A program made the translations under genes and the position numbers. Under the pieces are notes generated by a model. That model searched no databases. It saw only the letters and a list, made by a program, of their open reading frames with translations, and was not told where the DNA came from. Source: Gammaproteobacteria bacterium (GTDB lineage Bacteria; Pseudomonadota; Gammaproteobacteria; UBA11654). Taken from it: DNA of 6,186 nt. Positions 1 to 5,401 of the stretch are shown here, in pieces (the stretch's first letter is position 1; each line of letters starts with the position of its first letter). The stretch spans positions 33,756 through 39,941 of the forward strand of contig PBEI01000014.1 of assembly GCA_002718375.1 (NCBI GenBank), in the 5' to 3' direction.

Positions 1-222
1 GGAATATATAAATATTTTCGCTCATCTTTTGATAATAAATCTCAATCAAAGGCACTCGAAAATACTATATATAAACCCACAGGGAAGCAAAAAGCCGAAA
101 AGAAATACCAGCTAAAAGGAAAATATAACATTGAATGGATAAAGGAATGGAGGAAGAGTTCAGAGTTGAAGCAAAAAATAGTTTACTTCTATATTGATGT
201 GGATCTCGAGAAAAAGCTGTAG
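1..222 (+). CDS. C-terminal fragment of an unrecognised lysine-rich protein
   Basis: An open frame enters from the left edge and runs 73 codons in frame 1 to a TAG at 220-222. It is rich in Lys, Tyr and Glu, with a basic, probably helical middle (around 'EWIKEWRKSSELKQKI' in character) and an acidic-basic tail ending DLEKKL. I see no catalytic or binding motif and do not recognise the family. An open run this long in AT-rich DNA is unlikely by chance but not decisive. The start codon and most of the protein lie outside the window. It is followed by a long non-coding stretch, so it is probably the last gene of its unit. It could instead be a decayed gene remnant. Confidence 0.45.
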   Translation, partial: GIYKYFRSSFDNKSQSKALENTIYKPTGKQKAEKKYQLKGKYNIEWIKEWRKSSELKQKIVYFYIDVDLEKKL

Positions 223-248
223 ATATAAGATGCCACACCTAAGCACTG

Positions 249-331
249 CAAAGTTACTACAAACTAAATTTTGATACCCTGTATCCCATATAAATACTGG
301 GGTAATATATGAGTAACTATGGAGTGGGAAT
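249..331 (+). repeat. Diverged copy of the methyltransferase upstream cassette
   Basis: Positions 249-266 match 1480-1497 at 15 of 18 bases (both begin CAAAGT and end TACAAACTA). The 10-mer GAGTGGGAAT occurs at 322-331 and at 1553-1562. Both elements sit at the same offset of 1231 bases, so their internal spacing is identical. Between them the copies share a CCCT(T)GTAnnCCAT block (allowing one inserted base) and a TATAA-like block, while the rest has drifted to near-random similarity. It could be an old duplication of a promoter region or two sites kept by the same regulator. No gene of useful length follows the 249-331 copy. Confidence 0.4.
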
Positions 332-384
332 AATCGTGTTCCTCGCAAACCAACATTCTTAAAGGGTTTAGCACTCTAAAAGCA

Positions 385-455
385 GTTACAAACTTATTAC
401 AAACTCCTCTGTAGACTCCATTCCTTCGTAGCAGTTACAAACTTTGTTACAAACT
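385..455 (+). repeat. Two pairs of TTACAAACT direct repeats (operator-like)
   Basis: GTTACAAACT occurs at 385-394, 434-443 and 446-455, with ATTACAAACT at 396-405. Within pairs the spacing is 11 bp (385/396) and 12 bp (434/446), about one helical turn. The pairs are 49 bp apart and both start with the exact 14-mer GCAGTTACAAACTT (382-395 and 431-444). Direct half-sites spaced one turn apart suggest a DNA-binding protein that stacks head-to-tail on one face of the helix. MerR-type CarH/LitR regulators are known to bind 11-bp direct repeats, but assigning that family here is an inference. Confidence 0.6.
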
Positions 456-506
456 TACTCGACTATTGCGATTCATAATTAGTGTAGAGTTAACAACAGA
501 AAATCA

Positions 507-552
507 ATTACTTTCCAATATAGAAAGTTATTACTTTCCAGTATGGAAAGTT
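507..552 (+). promoter_or_regulatory. Tandem palindromic operator, two 23-bp units
   Basis: Two directly adjacent 23-bp units (507-529 and 530-552) are identical at 21 of 23 positions. Each contains a 19-bp palindrome: ACTTTCCAATATAGAAAGT at 510-528 (one arm mismatch) and ACTTTCCAGTATGGAAAGT at 533-551 (8-bp perfect arms, 3-nt centre). The second overlaps the -35 box of the promoter for the membrane-protein/winged-helix pair. The natural reading is the operator of the winged-helix regulator encoded at 1077-1361. The palindromes are seen directly; the identity of the binding protein is inferred. Confidence 0.75.
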
Positions 553-563
553 ATTGGTATAGT
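535..563 (+). promoter_or_regulatory. Sigma70-type promoter of the membrane-protein/regulator pair
   Basis: A -35 box TTTCCA (535-540, 4 of 6 to consensus) is followed after exactly 17 bp by a -10 box TATAGT (558-563, 5 of 6). Transcription would start near 570, giving a very short leader before the ATG at 583 or about 28 nt before the ATG at 598. The -35 box lies inside the second palindrome, so a bound repressor would block polymerase. Confidence 0.55.
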
Positions 564-582
564 TATTTCATAAACATAAATT

Positions 583-1077
583 ATGGGAACAGAAGAGATG
601 AATAATGAAAAACAAACTATATCCAAAGAAGAGGCGGCTGCGACATTAAAATCAGTAGACTCAACCAAGCGTGATGCAATTAAATCATTCAGAATACCGC
701 TACTTCTAATAACATTAATAAGCTTAAGTTACTCCCTTATTGTTTTTAGCTGGGGGATGACAGAGCATGACAATCTGTGGGCTTTGGGCATGTATATAGG
801 ATCGGCTAGCTTTGTTATATTTGTAGCTTTCTCTTTATACACCTTTCGTCTTTTGGGCATAAAGATAAATATATTACCTCGTTCAAACGAGAGGATAAAA
901 AGTGAGCTTGTTTCACTTCTTATATTTGCAGTTATTCTCATTTTTGGAAGACAATTTCGAGTTTATGAAGGGTTCGAATACGCACCTCACATAGCCGCAT
1001 TAATTTCAGGTGGTTATATGACATATCTACTATATAAATATCCTACTGGTGAATATGTAGTAGGGAATCAAAAATAA
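583..1077 (+). CDS. Small four-helix inner-membrane protein, partner of a winged-helix regulator
   Basis: A 164-residue protein with a polar N-terminus (about 1-37) containing a short helical segment (E17-AAATLKSVDSTKRDAIKSF) that leads into four predicted membrane helices at about 38-57, 66-88, 108-122 and 134-151, with a short polar tail. I recognise the layout (EA..L..V..S.R.A leader plus TM bundle) as that of uncharacterised proteins often encoded next to single-domain winged-helix regulators, but know no biochemical function. Its stop overlaps the next gene's start (TAATG at 1075-1079), so the two are translationally coupled. The ATG at 583 has no Shine-Dalgarno site. The in-frame ATG at 598 follows AGAAGAG with almost no spacing, so the true start may be either. 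Expression is probably controlled by the two palindromes at 507-552. Confidence 0.85.
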   Translation: MGTEEMNNEKQTISKEEAAATLKSVDSTKRDAIKSFRIPLLLITLISLSYSLIVFSWGMTEHDNLWALGMYIGSASFVIFVAFSLYTFRLLGIKINILPRSNERIKSELVSLLIFAVILIFGRQFRVYEGFEYAPHIAALISGGYMTYLLYKYPTGEYVVGNQK

Positions 1078-1361
1078 TGAATAAGGCAACATTCGACACT
1101 GTCATACATGCACCAAATCGCCTACAAATATGTGCATTATTAGACTCTACAAAAGAATTGGAATTTCAAATTATTAGAGAACAACTTGATGTAAGTGATT
1201 CAGTGCTTTCAAAACATCTAAAGGTGCTGGAAGATGCAAATTATGTTCAACTATCAAAAAAGATAGAATTTACTCGCCAACGAACTTGGGTGTCGTTGAC
1301 GGCTAAGGGAAGAAAATCTTTCAAGCTTCATTTAACGGTGCTAAAAAGAATTATTGGATAA
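1077..1361 (+). CDS. Single-domain winged-helix transcriptional regulator (ArsR/MarR-like, HTH_34 type)
   Basis: The 94-residue protein is essentially one winged-helix DNA-binding domain. It opens with the F-D-x-x-I-H-x-P-x-R-L-x-I pattern (F6-I18) typical of this family, has a helix-turn-helix at about 28-52 with recognition helix S40-DSVLSKHLKVLE, and a basic beta-wing at about 61-74 (R67, R69, then TWVSLT). It ends with T75-xKG and a short C-terminal helix suited to dimerisation. No metal-binding cysteines typical of metal-sensing ArsR proteins are present (one Cys, C19), so the signal is unknown. The length matches the family. It starts on the A of the preceding TAA stop. It most likely represses its own unit through the palindromes at 507-552, possibly with the membrane partner modulating activity; both are inferences. 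Confidence 0.88.
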   Translation: MNKATFDTVIHAPNRLQICALLDSTKELEFQIIREQLDVSDSVLSKHLKVLEDANYVQLSKKIEFTRQRTWVSLTAKGRKSFKLHLTVLKRIIG

Positions 1362-1388
1362 ATTTAAAATGAATAGAACCCCATTAAG

Positions 1389-1405
1389 GTTACAATGTTT
1401 GTAAC
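1389..1405. promoter_or_regulatory. 17-bp palindrome GTTACAA-TGT-TTGTAAC
   Basis: The arms GTTACAA (1389-1395) and TTGTAAC (1399-1405) are perfectly complementary around a 3-nt centre. The right arm extended by one base, read on the - strand, gives AGTTACAAAC, the same element found as direct repeats at 385-455 and 1487-1496. No T-run follows, so it is more likely a protein-binding site than a terminator for the regulator gene. Confidence 0.5.
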
Positions 1406-1415
1406 TCAGCATCTG

Positions 1416-1469
1416 CTAAATTTCTGATATTAAGAGGGTTTTGAGAAGTTATGACAGCAAGAAATTTAG
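1416..1469. repeat. 10-bp inverted repeat with 34-nt spacer
   Basis: CTAAATTTCT at 1416-1425 is the exact reverse complement of AGAAATTTAG at 1460-1469. The stem is AT-rich and the loop is long, so a stable RNA hairpin is doubtful. It may be a pair of divergent protein-binding sites or the ends of a small decayed element. There is no downstream T-run, so I do not call it a terminator. Confidence 0.35.
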
Positions 1470-1475
1470 GCAAGA

Positions 1476-1497
1476 CTTACAAAGTAGTTACAAACTA
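1476..1497 (+). promoter_or_regulatory. TTACAAA direct-repeat pair upstream of the methyltransferase operon
   Basis: CTTACAAAGT (1476-1485) and GTTACAAACT (1487-1496) are spaced 11 bp apart and match the repeats at 385-455. A further inverted, weaker copy (CTTGTAAAC) lies at 1508-1516. The pair is about 65 bp before the methyltransferase start and just upstream of a possible -10 box (TATAAG, 1526-1531) that has no recognisable -35 at 16-18 bp. This fits a promoter that depends on an activator, although the same positions could be used by a repressor. Confidence 0.5.
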
Positions 1498-1525
1498 CAA
1501 AATGCCCCTTGTAAACCATTGTTCT

Positions 1526-1531
1526 TATAAG
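1526..1531 (+). promoter_or_regulatory. Possible -10 box of the methyltransferase operon
   Basis: TATAAG matches TATAAT at 5 of 6 positions and would start transcription about 20 nt before the coding region. At a 17-bp spacing the -35 region reads TGCCCC, which is not a sigma70 match, so any promoter here is weak or activator-dependent. Single hexamers like this are common in AT-rich DNA. Confidence 0.25.
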
Positions 1532-1560
1532 ATTTTTTCTAACTCTACTGTTGAGTGGGA

Positions 1561-2178
1561 ATGAAAAAAGCAACAGAAGTTTTTGGAGAATGGGCCGAAG
1601 AAGGCAAAGATGTTGACATGGAAAAGACACATGCGATGCCTGTTAATGAAATGATTGATTTTGCTTTAGTAGAAAGAGCAAATATAGGAAGAAACTTTAG
1701 TTTTTTAGATCTTGGTTGTGGCAATGGATGGGTAGTTCGCGATGTGGCTAAAACTAAATTATGCCATCGATCAGTAGGTATTGATGGTGCAGAGCAAATG
1801 ATAGCTAATGCTGAATCAAGAGGCGGTAAGACTGAATATATTCTTGCAGATATCAATTCTTTTGATTCAGATATCAAATATGATTTGATCCACTCTATGG
1901 AGGTTTTGTATTATTTAGATGACCCTTCAGAGACTGTAAAGAAAATTTCAGATTCATGGCTCAGTAATAATGGGAGATTAATCGTTGGGATAGATCATTA
2001 TTATGAAAATATTGACTCACACTCATGGCAAGAAAAAGTTGGTACTCGGATGCTGATGTTAAAAGAATTTGAGTGGGTTAATATTTTTAAAACAGCTGGG
2101 CTCAGTCAAGTTCAGTGCTGGCGCTCATGTCAAGATAAAGATTGGGCCGGTACATTGGTTATAACTGGAAAAAAATGA
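1561..2178 (+). CDS. Class I SAM-dependent methyltransferase
   Basis: The 205-residue protein has the Rossmann-type methyltransferase fold. Motif I is FLDLGCGNG at 48-56 (SAM-binding glycine loop), D75 in VGIDGAEQM is the acidic residue expected to hold the SAM ribose, D97 (ILADI) matches the adenine-side acidic motif, and the YDLIHSMEVLYYLDDP stretch (about 107-122) is motif IV/post-IV. The C-terminal strands include GRLIVGIDHYY and end GTLVITGKK. The substrate is not predictable; small free-standing enzymes of this class usually methylate small molecules. The first gene of a probable five-gene operon, it overlaps the oxidoreductase gene by 4 bp (ATGA). I chose ATG 1561, preceded by GAGTGGGA; an in-frame GTG at 1555 would add two residues and cannot be excluded. 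Confidence 0.88.
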   Translation: MKKATEVFGEWAEEGKDVDMEKTHAMPVNEMIDFALVERANIGRNFSFLDLGCGNGWVVRDVAKTKLCHRSVGIDGAEQMIANAESRGGKTEYILADINSFDSDIKYDLIHSMEVLYYLDDPSETVKKISDSWLSNNGRLIVGIDHYYENIDSHSWQEKVGTRMLMLKEFEWVNIFKTAGLSQVQCWRSCQDKDWAGTLVITGKK

Positions 2179-3533
2179 ATAACATGACGTCATTTAATCA
2201 AAATGTAAGTTCTACATGGAGTGGAGATTTTGAGTCTTCAATTAACCCCCCTAAGACTGCCGATGTTGTAATCATAGGGGGCGGGATTATTGGTGTTTCT
2301 ACAGCTTACTTTTTGGCAAAAGAAGGCATCAAAGTATGTTTATGCGAAAAAGGTTACATCTCAGGCGAACAATCTGGAAGAAACTGGGGTTTCGTTCGGA
2401 TGCAAGGCAGAGATGAGAGGGAAATCCCAATGGTGCTTGAGAGTCAGAAAATATGGAGGCAATTCTCATCCGAGACAGATATAGACACTGGTTATGAGGA
2501 AGGGGGCTGTCTGTTCACAGCGAACGATGAAAAAGAATTAGAGGGTTTTCAGCCATGGCTAGAGTTGGCAAAAAAATACGATATTCAAACCGAGCTTATT
2601 GATCAAAAGACGCTCAGGAATGAGGTAGGTCTAGCATCTAATAATTGGGTTGGAGGAATCCTCACTAGGACAGATGGGAGGGCTGAGCCTCAAAAAGCAA
2701 CACTTGCAATTGCTAAAGCTGCTGAAAAGCTGGGTGCTATAATTATTACAGGCTGTTCCGTTAGGGGAATAGAAACCTCAGGTGGAAGCTTATCTAAAGT
2801 AATAACTGAAAAAGGCTCCATAGATACTTCAACCGCCCTTTGTGCCGCAGGCGCATGGTCCTCATATTTTTGTAGATCTCTTGGTATCAGTGTTCCTCAA
2901 TTGAAAGTCAAAGGGACTGTAGCAAGAACAAATCCAGTGGAAACTAAAATAAATGGCACTATCTTTGATGAAAAAATAAGCATAAGAAAGCGTAATGATG
3001 GCGGGTACACTCTTGCTCATGGCTCGACATTCGATCATTCAATAACGCCGTCAACTTTGTATTACTCTCCAAAATATATTCCTGCATTGATCAATGAGTT
3101 CAATGTATTGAAATTATCTATAGGTGTTGATTTTATTGATGAACTTAATGCACCAAAAAAATGGGACCTAGATAAAGAGTCACCTTTTGAGAAGAATAGA
3201 GTTTTGAATCCAAAACCAAATAAGAAGACTATTTCTCAAATAAAAAAACAACTGGGAGAAGTTTATCCAGAGTTAAAAGATGCAAATATCGTTGAAACAT
3301 GGGCTGGGATGGTTGAAACAACTCCTGACGTTGTTCCAGTGATTTCACACATAGATAAGATCCCAGGTTTCTATTTATCTACGGGATTTAGCGGCCATGG
3401 ATTTGGTATTGGACCAGGAGCGGGAAGCATAATCAGCAAGATGATCCTAAATAAACCAACAATTGATTTGCGAGAGTTTCGACTTGGTCGTTTTTTTGAT
3501 GGCTCACCGATCAGAATAGAAGCTGGAATATAG
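2175..3533 (+). CDS. FAD-dependent oxidoreductase, DAO/DadA-like family
   Basis: A 452-residue soluble flavoenzyme. The N-terminal dinucleotide-binding motif is VVIIGGGIIG (31-40; G35, G37, G40) with E58 (CEK) at the end of strand 2 to bind the FAD ribose. It continues with the family pattern SGRNWGFVRMQGRD (67-80), a substrate-domain TRTDGRAEP (164-172), CAAGAWSS (223-230) and the C-terminal FAD closure VETWAGMVETTPDVVPVI plus TGFSGHGFGIGPGAG (373-417). Family members oxidise C-N bonds of amino acids or secondary/tertiary amines, with O2 or an electron carrier as acceptor; the specific amine here is unknown. The ATG at 2175 overlaps the methyltransferase stop as ATGA, so the two are coupled. 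Upstream in-frame TTG 2142 lies inside the methyltransferase and is unlikely. An oxidase next to a methyltransferase suggests N-methylated or amino-acid-derived substrates (inference). Confidence 0.9.
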   Translation: MNNMTSFNQNVSSTWSGDFESSINPPKTADVVIIGGGIIGVSTAYFLAKEGIKVCLCEKGYISGEQSGRNWGFVRMQGRDEREIPMVLESQKIWRQFSSETDIDTGYEEGGCLFTANDEKELEGFQPWLELAKKYDIQTELIDQKTLRNEVGLASNNWVGGILTRTDGRAEPQKATLAIAKAAEKLGAIIITGCSVRGIETSGGSLSKVITEKGSIDTSTALCAAGAWSSYFCRSLGISVPQLKVKGTVARTNPVETKINGTIFDEKISIRKRNDGGYTLAHGSTFDHSITPSTLYYSPKYIPALINEFNVLKLSIGVDFIDELNAPKKWDLDKESPFEKNRVLNPKPNKKTISQIKKQLGEVYPELKDANIVETWAGMVETTPDVVPVISHIDKIPGFYLSTGFSGHGFGIGPGAGSIISKMILNKPTIDLREFRLGRFFDGSPIRIEAGI

Positions 3534-3538
3534 GATTT

Positions 3539-3550
3539 AGAAGACAGCTT
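3539..3550 (+). promoter_or_regulatory. Ribosome binding site that fixes the GTG start at 3551
   Basis: AGAAGA (3539-3544) lies 6 nt before GTG 3551. The reading frame is open further upstream into the end of the oxidoreductase gene but offers no ATG, GTG or TTG near a better site, so this purine run supports the GTG start. Confidence 0.5.
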
Positions 3551-4342
3551 GTGGGAATCATAATTAAAGAAAAGTCTAGCAAGGGTATTTTGCGTCTTAC
3601 GATGAATAATTTAGACCAAAAAAATGCTTTATCAGAGGAGATGATCAGTGTTCTCAAGGATGAGTTAGAAGATGCATCTTCTGATAGATCATCAAGAGTT
3701 ATAGTCTTAGCTGCCAATGGGAATGTATTTTCCTCAGGGCATGACTTGAAAGAAATAACAGCCGCTAGAGAGAATGATGATAGTGGCGAAGCCTTCTTCA
3801 AAAAGCTTTTTGATCATTGTTCAACGCTCATGCAGTTAATCGTTGATTCACCACAGCCAGTCATTGCCGAGGTAGACGGCATTGCAACAGCAGCTGGATG
3901 TCAATTGGTAGCAAGTTGTGATCTTGCAATTGCTTCGACCGAATCTAAATTTGCAACACCAGGAGTGAATATTGGTCTTTTTTGTTCAACACCTATGGTT
4001 GCACTTTCTAGGAATGTGCAAAAGAAGAATGCAATGGAAATGCTTCTCACTGGTGATTTCATTAATGCTGAAAAGGCCAAAGAAGTAGGTTTGATCAATA
4101 ATGTGGTTGAGAAGGAAGATCTTTCAGAAGAGGTGAGCATATTAGCAGAAAAGATTGCGAGCAAATCATCAATGACGGTTTCAATTGGGAAGAAGGCTTT
4201 CTATGCTCAAGCAGAGATGGATTTATCAGAAGCGTACAAACATACCTCTAAAATCATGAGTGATAATTTACTGAAAGATGATGCAAAAGAGGGCATTGAT
4301 GCTTTTATAGAAAAAAGAAAGCCCGACTGGAAGGATAAATAA
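3551..4342 (+). CDS. Crotonase-fold protein, ECHDC3-like, lacking both hydratase glutamates
   Basis: The 263-residue protein (GTG start) is full length for the enoyl-CoA hydratase/isomerase superfamily. It has the CoA/oxyanion-loop motif FSSGHDLKE (60-68), VDGIATAAGCQLVASCDLAIAS (108-129) forming the second oxyanion-hole region, and FATPGVNIGLFCST (134-147) typical of ECHDC3-type members. The two catalytic glutamates of canonical hydratase (E144 and E164 of the rat enzyme) align with Q118 and G138, and the oxyanion-hole Gly with A115. Ordinary enoyl-CoA hydration is therefore doubtful; thioester hydrolysis, isomerisation or another CoA reaction is possible. The A/B helices of the C-terminus (about 200-255) needed for trimerisation are intact. 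It lies 17 bp after the oxidoreductase gene and 23 bp before the hydrolase gene, so it is in the same operon. The reaction remains unassigned. Confidence 0.88.
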   Translation: MGIIIKEKSSKGILRLTMNNLDQKNALSEEMISVLKDELEDASSDRSSRVIVLAANGNVFSSGHDLKEITAARENDDSGEAFFKKLFDHCSTLMQLIVDSPQPVIAEVDGIATAAGCQLVASCDLAIASTESKFATPGVNIGLFCSTPMVALSRNVQKKNAMEMLLTGDFINAEKAKEVGLINNVVEKEDLSEEVSILAEKIASKSSMTVSIGKKAFYAQAEMDLSEAYKHTSKIMSDNLLKDDAKEGIDAFIEKRKPDWKDK

Positions 4343-4365
4343 TTAAAAATATTTACTGAATCAAT

Positions 4366-5373
4366 ATGGATCCAATATCTCAAGGAACGGTTGGCGCAGC
4401 TTTTGCGCAATCTACAGCGAATAAGAAAAATATCCTAAGGATTGGAATTATCGGTTTTCTTGCAGGCCTGGCACCTGATCTTGATGTTTTGATTCGCTCA
4501 TCAAATGACCCAATTCTATTTCTTGAATACCACAGACAGTTCACTCACTCACTTTTCTTTATTCCATTTGGATCCTTGATCGTTTCTCTTCTTATTTTTC
4601 CTTTGGCTAGAGGTTCAATGAGTTTTAAAACTGTCTATATAGCAAGTTTCTTAGGATATGCAACGCATGGATTACTTGATGCGTGTACCTCCTATGGAAC
4701 TCAACTCTTTTGGCCTTTTTCAAATGAGCGAGTTACTTGGAATAATATATCTATTGTTGATCCGGTCTTTACAATACCAGTCTTAGTCCTCATAGGAATA
4801 GCAATAACAACAAAAAGAAGGATATTTAGTTTTTTTGCCATTGGATGGATCACTTTTTATCTGTCTTTAGGATTCGTCCAATATGAAAGGACCTTATCAG
4901 GTGCGATGGAGCTAGCAGAATCAAGAGGACATAATGCTCAGCGCTTGACCCTTAAGCCATCCTTTGGAAATCTGATTTTATGGAAATCTATTTATCAACA
5001 TGAAGAAAATTTTTATGTCGATGCAATAAGAACAGCCCAATCGTTAACTTGGTGTTCGGGAGAAAGCATTAGAATATTTGATTATCAATATCATCTGCCT
5101 AGTCTTGACAAAGACAGCCAACAAACAAAGGATATTGAGAGATTTCGTTGGTTTTCACAGGACTATTTGGGTTATGACGAAGAGAAAAAGCTTGTAACAG
5201 ATATTCGTTACTCAATGATCCCTAATCAGATTGCACCTATGTGGGGACTGGTTATTGATGATCGGCGAGGCAAAAATGAGCATGCAATCTGGTGGACAAG
5301 TCGGAGTTTGGAACAAAGTCAGTTAGACTTATTCAAAGAGATGTTAAGCGGTAAACAATGTAAACGTTTTTAA
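4366..5373 (+). CDS. Membrane-bound metal-dependent hydrolase, YdjM/DUF457 family
   Basis: The 335-residue protein begins MDPISQGTVGAAFAQ, the usual opening of this family (PF04307 type), so the ATG at 4366 is well supported despite having no Shine-Dalgarno site. Likely metal ligands are visible: D38 and D40 (APDLD), H56 and H61 (YHRQFTHS), H101 and D105 (ATHGLLDACTSYGT). About five hydrophobic membrane segments occur at 24-42, 63-81, 90-107, 131-148 and 152-171, followed by a soluble region of roughly 165 residues (about 172-335). Bacterial relatives are linked loosely to phospholipid or LexA-associated roles, but the substrate is not established. It follows the crotonase gene by 23 bp and precedes the SDR gene by 28 bp with no terminator at either junction, so it probably belongs to the same transcript. 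It could also be a common housekeeping gene merely sitting here. Confidence 0.87.
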   Translation: MDPISQGTVGAAFAQSTANKKNILRIGIIGFLAGLAPDLDVLIRSSNDPILFLEYHRQFTHSLFFIPFGSLIVSLLIFPLARGSMSFKTVYIASFLGYATHGLLDACTSYGTQLFWPFSNERVTWNNISIVDPVFTIPVLVLIGIAITTKRRIFSFFAIGWITFYLSLGFVQYERTLSGAMELAESRGHNAQRLTLKPSFGNLILWKSIYQHEENFYVDAIRTAQSLTWCSGESIRIFDYQYHLPSLDKDSQQTKDIERFRWFSQDYLGYDEEKKLVTDIRYSMIPNQIAPMWGLVIDDRRGKNEHAIWWTSRSLEQSQLDLFKEMLSGKQCKRF

Positions 5374-5401
5374 ATGATAAATAGGTAATAAAAAGATCGA
5401 G

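Larger units (their letters stand above)
223..582. other. 360-base non-coding, repeat-rich regulatory stretch
   Basis: No convincing gene lies here on either strand. It holds a promoter-like cassette at 249-331 that resembles the region before the methyltransferase gene, two pairs of TTACAAACT repeats at 385-455, and two adjacent palindromes at 507-552 with a promoter (535-563) feeding the membrane-protein gene. The only hairpins seen are short (for example TTTAG/CTAAA at 367-380), and none has the GC stem plus T-run of an intrinsic terminator for the upstream gene. Confidence 0.7.

Noticed and set aside
160..348. Minus-strand open frame of 62 codons
   Set aside because: It overlaps the end of the left-edge gene and the 249-331 cassette, has no Shine-Dalgarno site or recognisable motif, and its Tyr/Leu/Phe-rich composition is typical of AT-rich antisense reading.
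324..362. 12-codon frame (GTG to TAA) after the first cassette copy, a possible leader peptide
   Set aside because: It is too short to separate from chance, has no run of regulatory codons and no attenuator hairpin after it.
385..455. CRISPR-like array
   Set aside because: The repeats are only 10-14 bp, the spacing is 11-12 and 49 bp, and there are no cas genes; operator half-sites fit better.
1523..1538. TCTTATAAGA palindrome followed by six T, as a terminator
   Set aside because: The palindrome has no loop and no GC content, so it cannot form a stable RNA hairpin; it overlaps the possible -10 box instead.
2142..2174. Upstream TTG start for the FAD oxidoreductase
   Set aside because: It would add 11 residues unlike the family N-terminus and deepen the overlap with the methyltransferase; ATG 2175 gives a standard ATGA coupling.
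2290..2484. 64-codon + strand frame inside the oxidoreductase gene
   Set aside because: It is fully within a well-supported gene in another frame and has no recognisable features.
3511..3801. Minus-strand frame across the oxidoreductase/crotonase junction
   Set aside because: It is antisense to two clear genes; the Ser/Leu-rich translation is the usual shadow of a coding strand.
4343..4365. A separate promoter for the hydrolase gene
   Set aside because: The 23-bp gap is AT-rich but too short for a full promoter, and no paired -35/-10 boxes could be found.
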